A stretch of DNA of 64,000 nucleotides, from the NCBI GenBank assembly GCA_027592035.1, contig JAQCIK010000004.1:1-64000 (forward strand), read 5' to 3'. The position numbers and the translations under genes were made by a program. Below, piece by piece: positions 8,545 to 16,750 of this stretch; position 1 is the stretch's first letter; the number at the start of each line of letters is the position of its first letter. The notes below the pieces were generated by a model. It ran no database searches, was not told the DNA's origin, and saw nothing but the letters and a program-made list of their open reading frames with translations. The stretch comes from Casp-actino8 sp001510455. Its GTDB lineage: Bacteria > Actinomycetota > Acidimicrobiia > Acidimicrobiales > Ilumatobacteraceae.

Positions 8545-9006
8545 ATGAGGTGCGTGATCTGCCGACATGACGACACCAAGGTCGTCGACTCACGCACAGC
8601 CGAAGACGGCGGGGCCATTCGTCGGCGCCGGGAATGTCCGGCCTGCGGCCATCGCTTCACCACCTACGAGAGGGTCGATGAGGTCGCTCTCATGGTCGTC
8701 AAGACCAAGGGTGGTCGTGAACCTTTCGACCCCGTGAAGATCACATCCGGGGTCTTGGCGGCGGCCAAAGGACGGCCGATCGATGCCGAGGCCGCATCCA
8801 TGCTCGCCGAGTCGGTGGAAGAAGAATTGCGACTGAGTGGATCGGCCGAGGTCACCAGTGCGCGCGTGGGGTTGGCGGTTCTCGAACGCCTTCGTGAACT
8901 CGACGACGTGACCTACCTACGTTTCGCGAGTGTCTACAAGAACTTCGATGCGGCCGAAGACTTCCAACGCGAGGTCGCGCTCCTCGACAAAACTCCTGTC
9001 GTCTGA
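8545..9006 (+). CDS. nrdR: Transcriptional repressor NrdR
   Basis: Nucleotide-sensing repressor of ribonucleotide reductase genes, 153 residues. It has an N-terminal zinc ribbon with C3, C6, C31 and C34, then an ATP-cone domain (MVVKTKGGREPFDPVKI) that senses ATP/dATP. The ATG at 8545 is chosen because it starts exactly at the conserved MRCVIC, and a TACCCT box lies 8 nt upstream. The presumed target nrdJ starts 2.8 kb downstream and carries two NrdR-box-like sites. Confidence 0.95.
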   Translation: MRCVICRHDDTKVVDSRTAEDGGAIRRRRECPACGHRFTTYERVDEVALMVVKTKGGREPFDPVKITSGVLAAAKGRPIDAEAASMLAESVEEELRLSGSAEVTSARVGLAVLERLRELDDVTYLRFASVYKNFDAAEDFQREVALLDKTPVV

Positions 9007-9025
9007 TCCGATCTAGAGTCGCCTC

Positions 9026-11293
9026 GTGGGCGAGACGATCACCAAGTACCGCACGTGTCCCTTGTGCGAAGCAACCTGTGGTCTCGAGGTCTCGGTCGAG
9101 ATCTCTCCGACCGGACCTCGTGTCACACGTATTCGCGGTGATCGTGACGATGTTTTCTCGCACGGTTACATCTGTCCGAAGGGCTCGACGCTCCGGCAGT
9201 TGCACGAAGACCCCGATCGTCTGCGCCGTCCGCTCGTGAAGCGCAACGGGGAGCACGTCGAAGTCGAATGGGCGGAGGCCTGGGACGAAATCGCCGGCCG
9301 CCTGACCGAGATCATCGAGCAGCACGGACGAGAGTCGATCGCGACCTACTTGGGCAATCCGGGCGCTCACAACATGGCCCCCATGATGTACAACCGCGCG
9401 CTGCTGCAAGCTCTCGGGACCAAGCGCCGCTTCAGTGCGTCGACGGTCGACCAGATGCCGAAGCAGGTGGCGGCCGGATACATGTTCGGCACTCCCGTGA
9501 GTGTTCCGGTGCCGGATCTCGACCACACCGATTACGTGTTGATGCTCGGGGCCAACCCCTATGCGTCGAACGGAAGTCTGTGCACTGCTCCCGACTTCCC
9601 GGGCCGTTTGGAAGCGTTGCGAGCTCGTGGTGGTCGTCTGGTCGTCGTGGATCCTCGACGGAGTCGAACGGTCGAAGAAGCCGACGAATGGGTCGCCATT
9701 CGTCCCGGTACCGATGCGCATTTGCTCATGGCGATCGTCAACGTGCTCTTCGCCGACGAACTGGTGACGATCGACGATCGTCTGACGCCTTACCTGGCCG
9801 GCCTCGACGAAGTCCGGGCGGCGAGTTCGGGTTTCGCCCCCGAGCGGATCGCAGCGGTGACCGGCGTGTCGGCGTCGACGATTCGACGAATCGCTCACGA
9901 ACTCGCAACGGCACCGACGGCGGTCGTCTACGGCCGTATCGGAACGACGACCACCGAGTTCGGAACCAGTGCGTCGTGGCTCGTCGATGTCGTGAACACT
10001 CTCACCGGCAATCTCGACCGGCGCGGCGGCGCAATGTTCACGGCGCCGGTGATCGGCAATCCCACCACGCGTGGAAAGGGAGGTTCGGGAGCCGGTTTCC
10101 GTATCGGCCGCGGTGGCGGCCGAACCGTTGTGAGCGGCTACCCCGAAGTGATGGGGGAGTACCCGGTCGCTGCTCTGGCCGAAGAGATCGACGAGGCCGG
10201 CGACGAGAGAATTCGTGCTCTGGTGACGGTGGCCGGTAACCCCGTGCTCTCGACACCGCATTCCGAGCGTCTCGCTCGAGCTCTCGATGCACTCGACTTC
10301 ATGGTGAGCGTCGACATCTATCTGAACGAGACGACGCGACACGCCGACGTGATTCTTCCGCCGCCGTCGCAACTGCAGCGTGATCACTACGACGTGGCGT
10401 TGTACGGATTCGCCATACGCAACGTGGCCAACTACAGCGAAGCCGTACTTCCTCTCGATGACGACCAGCCCGACGAATGGGAGATCCTGCTGAAGCTGGC
10501 ATTGATAGCGCAAGGTTTCGGTCCTGACGCGGATGTGTTCGCGGCCGATGACGCGAACGTCGATGGACTCGTTCGACACTCGGTGTCCGATCCCTCGTCG
10601 CCGATCCACGGTCGCGATGCCGACGAGATTCGTTCGATGCTCGATGCGCAGGGGCGTCGGGGGCCGGCACGTCTACTCGACTTCATGCTGCAGACCGGGC
10701 CGTACGGCGCGGCCTTCGGCACTGTCGAGAACGGTGCGAGCCTCGATCTCCTTCTCGACAACCCACATGGTGTCGACTTCGGGGCGTTGCAACCCCGATT
10801 GCCCGACGCGCTGCGAACTCGTTCGGGACGTGTCGAACTGGCACCCGACGAATTGCTCGCCGATGTCGCGCGTCTTCAGTCGTCGATCGACGAGTTCGTG
10901 ACGCGCGATCTCGTTCTCGTGGGTCGACGACATCTTCGTTCCAACAACTCATGGATGCACAACATCGAAGTGTTGGTGAAGGGAAAACCGCGCTGCACCC
11001 TTCAGGTGCACCCCGATGACGCGGCGCGGCTCGGTGTACGCGACGGACATCGAGCACGAGTTGCGTCGCGCGTGGGTGAGGTCGATGCGGTCGTCGAAGT
11101 CACCGAGGACATCCGCCCCGGTGTCGTGAGCCTGCCTCACGGGTGGGGTCATGGAATGCCGGGAACCCGGCTGAACGTGGCCGCCGAGCGTGCCGGCGTC
11201 AACTCGAACGTGCTCACCGACGATCGCGCGATCGACCCACTGTCGGGGACGTCGGTTCTGAACGGCATCCCGGTCACGGTTGTCCCCATCTGA
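9026..11293 (+). CDS. Molybdopterin-dependent oxidoreductase, formate dehydrogenase-like
   Basis: Catalytic subunit of the DMSO-reductase superfamily, 755 residues, with no Tat signal and so probably cytoplasmic. The N-terminus has a [4Fe-4S] motif (CPLCEATCGL, fourth Cys in YICPKG). Molybdopterin-binding stretches follow (MLGANPYASNG, VVDPRRSRT) and the C-terminal dinucleotide-binding domain carries LPHGWGHGMPG. Where formate dehydrogenase H has its Sec-His pair, this protein reads TVDQMPK, so the metal ligand may be Asp; this is my hand alignment. The substrate is unknown. A TAGAGT box lies 6 nt before the GTG. It sits between nrdR and nrdJ with no partner subunits. Confidence 0.8.
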   Translation: MGETITKYRTCPLCEATCGLEVSVEISPTGPRVTRIRGDRDDVFSHGYICPKGSTLRQLHEDPDRLRRPLVKRNGEHVEVEWAEAWDEIAGRLTEIIEQHGRESIATYLGNPGAHNMAPMMYNRALLQALGTKRRFSASTVDQMPKQVAAGYMFGTPVSVPVPDLDHTDYVLMLGANPYASNGSLCTAPDFPGRLEALRARGGRLVVVDPRRSRTVEEADEWVAIRPGTDAHLLMAIVNVLFADELVTIDDRLTPYLAGLDEVRAASSGFAPERIAAVTGVSASTIRRIAHELATAPTAVVYGRIGTTTTEFGTSASWLVDVVNTLTGNLDRRGGAMFTAPVIGNPTTRGKGGSGAGFRIGRGGGRTVVSGYPEVMGEYPVAALAEEIDEAGDERIRALVTVAGNPVLSTPHSERLARALDALDFMVSVDIYLNETTRHADVILPPPSQLQRDHYDVALYGFAIRNVANYSEAVLPLDDDQPDEWEILLKLALIAQGFGPDADVFAADDANVDGLVRHSVSDPSSPIHGRDADEIRSMLDAQGRRGPARLLDFMLQTGPYGAAFGTVENGASLDLLLDNPHGVDFGALQPRLPDALRTRSGRVELAPDELLADVARLQSSIDEFVTRDLVLVGRRHLRSNNSWMHNIEVLVKGKPRCTLQVHPDDAARLGVRDGHRARVASRVGEVDAVVEVTEDIRPGVVSLPHGWGHGMPGTRLNVAAERAGVNSNVLTDDRAIDPLSGTSVLNGIPVTVVPI

Positions 11294-11300
11294 GGGGTGC

Positions 11301-11376
11301 TCGTCCACAAGGCCCTCCACAGGCTTTTCCCCACAAAAATCCACTAATTCACACGGTTGTCCACTTCCTTCCCACA
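11301..11376 (+). promoter_or_regulatory. Cluster of DnaA-box-like 9-mers
   Basis: Within 76 bp, in one orientation: TCGTCCACA (11301), CCCTCCACA (11313), TTCCCCACA (11327), TTGTCCACT (11357) and CTTCCCACA (11368). The first and fourth match 8 of 9 positions of the actinobacterial DnaA box TTGTCCACA; the others match 6-7. The region lies upstream of a ribonucleotide reductase gene, a class known to be DnaA-regulated in some bacteria. It is not obviously an origin because no dnaA or dnaN is near. Confidence 0.45.
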
Positions 11377-11630
11377 GGGGGTCCCCCGTACGGTGTCGGG
11401 GTGACACAGGGGTGGTTGCCGAACCGTGGCGAGGAGACTTGCGAGGCGCTGTCTGGGGGGTCGTCGGGTCGTTCCGTCGACCACTTGAAGCGTCGAATGG
11501 GCAGCTGGATCGGGCGGACGTCCGGTCTGAACCTACGGGACGGAGCCACCCCTGTGGAACGAGGTCTCGACGATTCGTACGACGGTGCCCCCGGGAGAAG
11601 GCATGTATGCAGGGACTTCGCGGACAATCG

Positions 11631-11660
11631 TTGACATGGTTGTAGTTACACTGCTGTAAT
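11631..11660 (+). promoter_or_regulatory. nrdJ promoter
   Basis: TTGACA (11631-11636), an 18-nt spacer and TGTAAT (11655-11660). Both NrdR-box-like sites lie just downstream, so bound NrdR would block initiation or clearance. The leader to the ATG at 11791 is about 120 nt. Confidence 0.7.
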
Positions 11661-11661
11661 C

Positions 11662-11677
11662 TCACAACCACTTGTGG
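11662..11677 (+). promoter_or_regulatory. NrdR box 1 (weaker)
   Basis: TCACAACCACTTGTGG matches 11 of 16 positions of the NrdR consensus ACACWATATMTTGTGT, with the two outer half-sites kept. It starts 1 bp after the -10 of the nrdJ promoter. Confidence 0.6.
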
Positions 11678-11702
11678 TGGGACGCGCGCCGGGGGTCCGC
11701 AA

Positions 11703-11718
11703 ACACCACATCTTGTGC
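11703..11718 (+). promoter_or_regulatory. NrdR box 2 (stronger)
   Basis: ACACCACATCTTGTGC matches 13 of 16 positions of the NrdR consensus. It lies 41 bp from box 1, about four helical turns, so both boxes face the same side of the DNA. Paired boxes in phase are the usual NrdR operator form. Confidence 0.7.
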
Positions 11719-11790
11719 TCTCCAGAAACCACCTTCAACCGACCGACCCCACGTCTCACCGCTCATCTCCGCACCAGAAAAGGACCTGAC

Positions 11791-14634
11791 ATGTCTCTCG
11801 CACCCGACCGCCTCGCCATCGGTATCAACCGCCACTTCACGACGGCTGGGGTGCATCCCTACGACCAGGTCCAGTGGGAGAAGCGAGACGCTCGTATCTC
11901 CAACTGGAAGGACGGCTCGGTCGCTTTCGAACAGCTCGGGGTCGAATTCCCGACCTTCTGGTCGCTGAACGCCACCAACATCGTGGCCCAGAAGTACTTC
12001 CGTGGCACCCCGGGGACTCCCGAGCGCGAGTCGTCGTTGCGCCAGGTGATCGACCGGGTCGTCGACACCATCACTCAGTGGGGACGAGAAGGTGGCTACT
12101 TCGTCGACGAGTCCGAGGCGGCAGCATTCAGCGACGAATTGAAGTTCATTCTCGTGACCCAGCGAGCGGCCTTCAACAGCCCGGTCTGGTTCAACATCGG
12201 CGTGAAGGGTGTGCCCCAGCAGGCGAGTGCCTGTTTCATCCTCGCCGTCGACGACACCATGGACGGCATCCTCAACTGGTACCGCGAAGAAGGTGTGATC
12301 TTCAAGGGCGGTTCGGGTTCGGGTATCAACCTGTCGAAGATCCGTTCCAGTGTCGAATTGTTGAACGGAGGCGGCACGGCCTCGGGCCCGGTGTCGTTCA
12401 TGCGAGGGGCCGATGCGTCGGCCGGCACGATCAAGTCGGGGGGCAAGACCCGCCGCGCCGCCAAGATGGTCATCTTGAACGTCGATCACCCCGACGTCGA
12501 AGAGTTCATCTGGTGCAAGTCGAAGGAAGAGAAGAAGGCACGTGTGTTGCGCGACGCCGGCTTCGACATGGACCTCGACGGATCCGACTCGTTCAGCATT
12601 CAGTATCAGAACGCCAACAACTCGGTGCGCGTCACCGATGAGTTCATGCAGGCGGTCGTCGACGACGCCGACTGGGCATACCGCGCCGTCACCGATGGTT
12701 CGCCCGTGCGCACCGTTCGCGCCCGCGACGTGTGGCGTCAGATCGCCCAGGCGTCCTGGGAGTGCGCCGATCCCGGTCTGCAGTTCGACACGACGATCAA
12801 CAAGTGGCACACCGCGCATGCCGAGGGCCGCATCAACGGATCCAACCCGTGCAGTGAGTACATGCACATCGACAATTCGGCGTGCAACCTTGCGTCGATC
12901 AACTTGCTGAAGTACCTCGACGAGTCGGGCAACTTCGACGTCGAGGCCTACCGACACACGGTCGAAACGGTCTTCACGGCCCAGGAGATCCTGGTCGGTC
13001 GGGCCGACTACCCGACCGAGAAGATCGGTGACAACAGCCGCAAGTTCCGCCAGTTGGGTCTGGGTTACGCCAACCTCGGAGCGTTGCTGATGGCCCTCGG
13101 ATTCCCGTACGACTCGCCGGCTGGCCGAGCCTGGGCGGCCGCTCTCACGAGTCTCATGACCGGCCACGCCTACGCCACCAGTGCTCGCACGGCCAGCCGG
13201 ATGGGACCCTTCGCCGGTTTCGCCGAGAACGAGCGCTACATGCTCAACGTGCTCCGCATGCACCGCGACGCCAGCTATCAGATCGAGCACTCCGATGTGG
13301 TGCCGGCCGATCTCTTGCGCGCCGGTCAGGAGTCCTGGGAGTCGGCCGTCCGTGATGGTGAGGAATACGGCGTGCGCAACAGCCAGGCCACGGTGCTCGC
13401 TCCCACCGGCACCATCGGACTCATGATGGACTGCGACACCACCGGTATCGAGCCCGACCTCGGTCTCGTGAAGATGAAGAAGTTGGTCGGTGGTGGCACG
13501 ATGGTCATCGTCAATCAGACCATCCCGTGGGCCTTGCGAAAACTCGGTTACACGTCCACTCAGATCGACGAGATCATCGCGTACATCGATTCCGAGAAGT
13601 CGATCCTCGGCGCCCCGCATCTCGCCGCCGAGCACGTCGCCGTGTTCGCCTGCTCGATGGGTGACAACACGATCCACTACGAGGGTCATGTCCGCATGAT
13701 GGGTGCCGTGCAGCCGTTCCTGTCGGGTGCGATCTCCAAGACCGTCAACATGCCCGAAGAGGCATCGGTCGAAGACGTGGAAGCCTTGCATCTCTTGTCA
13801 TGGGAACTCGGCCTGAAGGCCGTGGCGATCTACCGCGACAACTGCAAGGTCGCCCAGCCTCTCTCGACCGCCAAGAAGGACGGTGCATCGTCCGACTCCA
13901 CTCCGGCTGCCGACTCGGCCACTCAGGTGATCGAAAAGATCGTCGAGAAGGTCGTGCAGAAGCCGGTCCGCCAGAAGTTGCCCCGCAGCCGCAAGGGCCG
14001 CACCTTCGAGTTCCGGGTGGCCGACTGCAAGGGATTCGCCACGATCGGCGAGTACGAAGACGGTCGTCCCGGCGAAGTGTTCCTCACCGTCTCGAAGCAG
14101 GGCTCGACCCTGTCGGGCATCATGGATGCCTTCGCCAAGAGCATCAGCTACGGCCTCCAGTACGGCGTGCCGTTGCGAGCCTTCGTCGAGGCCTTCGTCA
14201 ACATGCGCTTCGAGCCGGCCGGAATGACCGATGACCCCGACATCCGTTTTGCGTCGTCGATCATGGACTACTTGTTCCGTCGTCTCGCTCTCGAGTACAT
14301 GAGCTACGACGAGCGTCAGGAGCTCGGCATCTTCTCGGTCGACGAGCGTCTGCAGCCCACTCTTCCCGGAGTCGAGGAATCGGCCGTCGAGTCGTTCACC
14401 GGTAGCGAAGTCGTCGCCGATCCGAAGAGCATTCCGTCGGTCGACGAACTCGTCACCCAGATGGAGATGGGGATCGCCCCACCGGCTCCCGTCAGTGACA
14501 TCTCGGCTGAGCTCAGCCGACCCGGAAGCAAGCACTCCGATTCACCGATGTGTATGCAGTGCGGTGTGAGCATGGTTCGCGCTGGTTCGTGCCATGCGTG
14601 CCCGTCGTGCGGGACCACGAGCGGCTGCAGCTGA
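11791..14634 (+). CDS. nrdJ: Adenosylcobalamin-dependent ribonucleotide reductase (class II)
   Basis: Reduces ribonucleotides to deoxyribonucleotides with B12, 947 residues. Visible motifs are FNSPVWFNIGV, the KGGSGSGINLSKIRS loop, the active-site strand NPCSEYMHIDNSACNLASINL and the loop-binding LAPTGTIGLMMDCDTTGIEPD. The C-terminus has the Cys-rich tail CMQCGVSM...CPSCGTTSGCS typical of NrdJ. The ATG at 11791 follows AAAGGA by 7 nt; a longer reading from GTG 11674 would run through the NrdR sites and is rejected. No cobalamin riboswitch was recognised in the leader. Confidence 0.96.
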   Translation: MSLAPDRLAIGINRHFTTAGVHPYDQVQWEKRDARISNWKDGSVAFEQLGVEFPTFWSLNATNIVAQKYFRGTPGTPERESSLRQVIDRVVDTITQWGREGGYFVDESEAAAFSDELKFILVTQRAAFNSPVWFNIGVKGVPQQASACFILAVDDTMDGILNWYREEGVIFKGGSGSGINLSKIRSSVELLNGGGTASGPVSFMRGADASAGTIKSGGKTRRAAKMVILNVDHPDVEEFIWCKSKEEKKARVLRDAGFDMDLDGSDSFSIQYQNANNSVRVTDEFMQAVVDDADWAYRAVTDGSPVRTVRARDVWRQIAQASWECADPGLQFDTTINKWHTAHAEGRINGSNPCSEYMHIDNSACNLASINLLKYLDESGNFDVEAYRHTVETVFTAQEILVGRADYPTEKIGDNSRKFRQLGLGYANLGALLMALGFPYDSPAGRAWAAALTSLMTGHAYATSARTASRMGPFAGFAENERYMLNVLRMHRDASYQIEHSDVVPADLLRAGQESWESAVRDGEEYGVRNSQATVLAPTGTIGLMMDCDTTGIEPDLGLVKMKKLVGGGTMVIVNQTIPWALRKLGYTSTQIDEIIAYIDSEKSILGAPHLAAEHVAVFACSMGDNTIHYEGHVRMMGAVQPFLSGAISKTVNMPEEASVEDVEALHLLSWELGLKAVAIYRDNCKVAQPLSTAKKDGASSDSTPAADSATQVIEKIVEKVVQKPVRQKLPRSRKGRTFEFRVADCKGFATIGEYEDGRPGEVFLTVSKQGSTLSGIMDAFAKSISYGLQYGVPLRAFVEAFVNMRFEPAGMTDDPDIRFASSIMDYLFRRLALEYMSYDERQELGIFSVDERLQPTLPGVEESAVESFTGSEVVADPKSIPSVDELVTQMEMGIAPPAPVSDISAELSRPGSKHSDSPMCMQCGVSMVRAGSCHACPSCGTTSGCS

Positions 14635-14689
14635 TCGTCTCGTCGAGCGGCGTGGATCAGATCCCGATGATCGTGACGGATGGTGGCGT

Positions 14690-15049
14690 GTGAGCGTCAC
14701 CATCTATCACAATCCGCATTGAAACAGCAGTAGCAATGCCGTGAGCATTGCCGAGGAGCTCGGAGTCGACGCCGAGATCGTGTTGTACATCAAGACCCCG
14801 CCCGATGAAGCCACGTTGCGAGGCATCATCGCCAAGCTCGAGGACCCGGTCACCGATCTGGTTCGTCGCGACAGTCTCTGGAAGAAGCTGGGTCTCACCG
14901 ACGACGACGTTCGTACGGCCGATCAAGTGGTTGCGGTACTCGTCAAACACAAGCAACTTCTCCAACGCCCGGTCGTCGTGACCGACGAACGGGCGATCAT
15001 CGGTCGCCCCAAGGACAGAGTGAAAGAACTTCTCTCCGGCGGTACGTGA
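14690..15049 (+). CDS. Selenocysteine-containing ArsC-family arsenate reductase-like protein
   Basis: Read through one in-frame UGA (14720-14722), this is a 119-residue ArsC-family protein of normal length. The start reads SVTIYHNPH-U-NSSSNAV, so Sec11 replaces the catalytic Cys of the family motif HNPRCSKS. The C-terminal ArsC signature LLQRPVVVTDERAIIGRP is intact, including the Arg before Pro, as is RRDSLWKKLGL. A 7-bp hairpin follows the UGA at SECIS distance (see separate entry). Without recoding only GTG 14741 to 15049 would be called, losing the active site. The family reduces arsenate or acts as an Spx-like thiol protein; the true substrate is unknown. No ars operon genes are nearby. 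Confidence 0.85.
14720..14751 (+). promoter_or_regulatory. UGA Sec codon and bacterial SECIS hairpin of the ArsC gene
   Basis: UGA at 14720-14722 is followed by the perfect stem GCAATGC (14733-14739) / GCATTGC (14745-14751) with loop CGUGA. The loop G is the 19th nucleotide after UGA and the second loop base. That fits the bacterial SECIS pattern of a G in the first two loop positions about 16-37 nt after UGA. Confidence 0.8.
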
Positions 15050-15075
15050 GGCCGACCGCGTGTGATGATGTCGTC

Positions 15076-15492
15076 GTGACTCCCGAGGTCGATCTCGTCA
15101 CGGCACGTGGTCTCGTGGTTCCCGCTGCCGCACTGCACTGGTCCTTCACCCGATCCGGGGGAGCGGGTGGTCAGAATGTCAACAAAGTCGCCACCCGAGC
15201 CACGTTGCGCGTTCGCCTCGATGCGATCACTGGGCGACCGGTCTTGCTCGAGCGCTTGGCCGCATCGTTACCCGACACCATCACCGTGTCGAGTCAGGTG
15301 GCCCGCAGCCAGTGGCGCAATCGCCAACTGTGTCAGGAACGGCTGATCGAGATCCTCGACCGGGCCGCCGCGCCACCGCCGCGGGAGCGACGGGCCACCA
15401 AGCCGTCGAAGGGTGCGGTCGAACGACGCCTCACGTCGAAGAAGAAAGCATCGCAGCGCAAGTCGGAACGGCGGCGCGTCACCGACGACTAG
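15076..15492 (+). CDS. arfB: Peptidyl-tRNA hydrolase ArfB (stalled-ribosome rescue)
   Basis: RF-domain protein of the YaeJ/ArfB type, about 138 residues. The catalytic GGQ lies in SGGAGGQNVNKVATRATL. The C-terminal tail is rich in Lys/Arg (SKGAVERRLTSKKKASQRKSERRR), as needed to insert into the empty mRNA channel. It frees peptides from ribosomes stalled on non-stop messages. The start is uncertain: GTG 15076 leaves 26 residues before the GGAGGQ motif, close to E. coli YaeJ, while GTG 15046 would overlap the Sec-ArsC stop as GTGA. It may be co-transcribed with that gene. Confidence 0.88.
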   Translation: MTPEVDLVTARGLVVPAAALHWSFTRSGGAGGQNVNKVATRATLRVRLDAITGRPVLLERLAASLPDTITVSSQVARSQWRNRQLCQERLIEILDRAAAPPPRERRATKPSKGAVERRLTSKKKASQRKSERRRVTDD

Positions 15493-15510
15493 CGCGAAGG
15501 TCCGAGTCGA

Positions 15511-16704
15511 TCAGTTGCGCGGCACCTTGGTCCAGGGAAGGTCTTTGTCGACGCGCGGTTCACCCGGCAGGCCGAGGACCTGTTCGCCCAGGATGTTCCG
15601 CATGATTTCGCTGGTGCCACCTTCGATCGAGTTGGCGCGAGCACGCAGGAACGAGTGCCGCACCCCGCCCTCGGAACCGTCGACCGAGAGATCTTCCGGG
15701 CGCCGGAAGGTGAAATCGAAATCGACCATTCCCTCGGCACCGAGGAGTTCGACCGAGAACTCGGTGACCGACTTGTTGAACTCGGCCATCATCAACTTGG
15801 CGATCGAGCCTTCTGGCCCGGGGTTGCCGGCCTTGGCGGCCTGTGACGCCCGCATGTTGGTGAGGCGCAGTGCTTCACTCTTGCACCAGAGCGACATGAG
15901 CCGGTCGCGCTGTGCCGCACCGTGACCCTTCTCGCGGAAGATTCGGACCGCCTCGTCGATCGGGCCGCGACGGCGGGCGTGTCCGCCACCGCCACCACCG
16001 ATCGCCGTGCGCTCGTTCATGAGCGTGGTGAGAGCGACGCGCCAACCTTCGCCGACCTCTCCGATCCGCATCGCATCAGGGACGCGTGCGTCGGTCATGT
16101 AGACCTCGTTGAACTCGGCCTCGCCCGTGATCTGACGAAGCGGCCGCACTTCGACTCCTGGAGCGCGCATGTCGAGTGCGAAGTAGGTCATGCCTTTGTG
16201 CTTGGGCTGATCCGGATCGGTGCGGGCGACGAGCATGCCCCAGTCACCGAGGTGGGCGAGAGTGTTCCAGACCTTCTGACCGTTCACCACCCATTCGTCA
16301 CCGTCGCGAACGGCGCGGGTTCCGAGTCCTGCGAAGTCGGAGCCGGCTCCGGGTTCGCTGAAGAGCTGGCACCAACGTTCCTCGCCGGTGAACATCGGAC
16401 GAAGGAAGCGCTTCTTCACATCGTCGGAGCCGTGGGTCACGATGGTGGGTCCGGCCAGAGCGATGAAGAAGGTGGACGGATCCTGTGGTTTGGCCCCTGC
16501 CTTGCGGAGTCTTTCCTCCACGATCTTGTTCAGTTCTGGGCGGAGGCCGAGTCCACCGTGGCCTTCGGGGAAGTGCACCCATGCCAAGCCGGCATCGAAG
16601 CGATGGCCGCGGAACGTCACGTTGTCCATCGATGTGGGGTCGTGGGATGCGAGAAGGTCGTCGAGGGCGGCCTCGACTTTGTTGCGGGCGGTGTCGGTGC
16701 TCAT
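15511..16704 (-). CDS. Acyl-CoA dehydrogenase
   Basis: Flavoprotein of the acyl-CoA dehydrogenase family, 397 residues, which oxidises acyl-CoA to enoyl-CoA. Family features are CQLFSEPGAGSDFAGLGTRAVRDGDEWVVNGQKVWNT, read in pieces, and the C-terminal SIEGGTSEIMRNILGEQVLGLP. The specific chain length cannot be read from the sequence. Its stop lies about 20 bp from the convergent arfB stop. It is preceded by ald on the same strand with a 46-bp gap. Confidence 0.88.
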   Translation of the reverse strand: MSTDTARNKVEAALDDLLASHDPTSMDNVTFRGHRFDAGLAWVHFPEGHGGLGLRPELNKIVEERLRKAGAKPQDPSTFFIALAGPTIVTHGSDDVKKRFLRPMFTGEERWCQLFSEPGAGSDFAGLGTRAVRDGDEWVVNGQKVWNTLAHLGDWGMLVARTDPDQPKHKGMTYFALDMRAPGVEVRPLRQITGEAEFNEVYMTDARVPDAMRIGEVGEGWRVALTTLMNERTAIGGGGGGHARRRGPIDEAVRIFREKGHGAAQRDRLMSLWCKSEALRLTNMRASQAAKAGNPGPEGSIAKLMMAEFNKSVTEFSVELLGAEGMVDFDFTFRRPEDLSVDGSEGGVRHSFLRARANSIEGGTSEIMRNILGEQVLGLPGEPRVDKDLPWTKVPRN

Positions 16705-16750
16705 GGAAGAAGTCTCCCATGCGACGACTTCGCGATCGAAAGTGGACGGC

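Larger units (their letters stand above)
11294..11790. other. Long intergenic region upstream of nrdJ
   Basis: A 497-bp stretch without a convincing gene. Its first part holds a cluster of DnaA-box-like sequences (11301-11376) and then a short G5/C5 inverted repeat near 11377-11387. The middle, about 11390-11630, shows nothing I can assign. The last part has the nrdJ promoter (11631-11660), two NrdR-box-like sites and a ribosome-binding site (AAAGGA, 11778-11783). Confidence 0.7.

Noticed and set aside
11674..11790. N-terminal extension of NrdJ from GTG 11674
   Set aside because: It would translate the NrdR boxes and leader; the ATG 11791 has a ribosome-binding site and fits family starts.
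11294..11790. Cobalamin riboswitch before nrdJ
   Set aside because: I could not see the B12-box core or its stems; promoter and NrdR sites explain the region better.
14741..15049. A shorter ArsC starting at GTG 14741
   Set aside because: That start lies in the SECIS loop and would remove the conserved IYHNP active-site strand. The longer frame with UGA as Sec is preferred.
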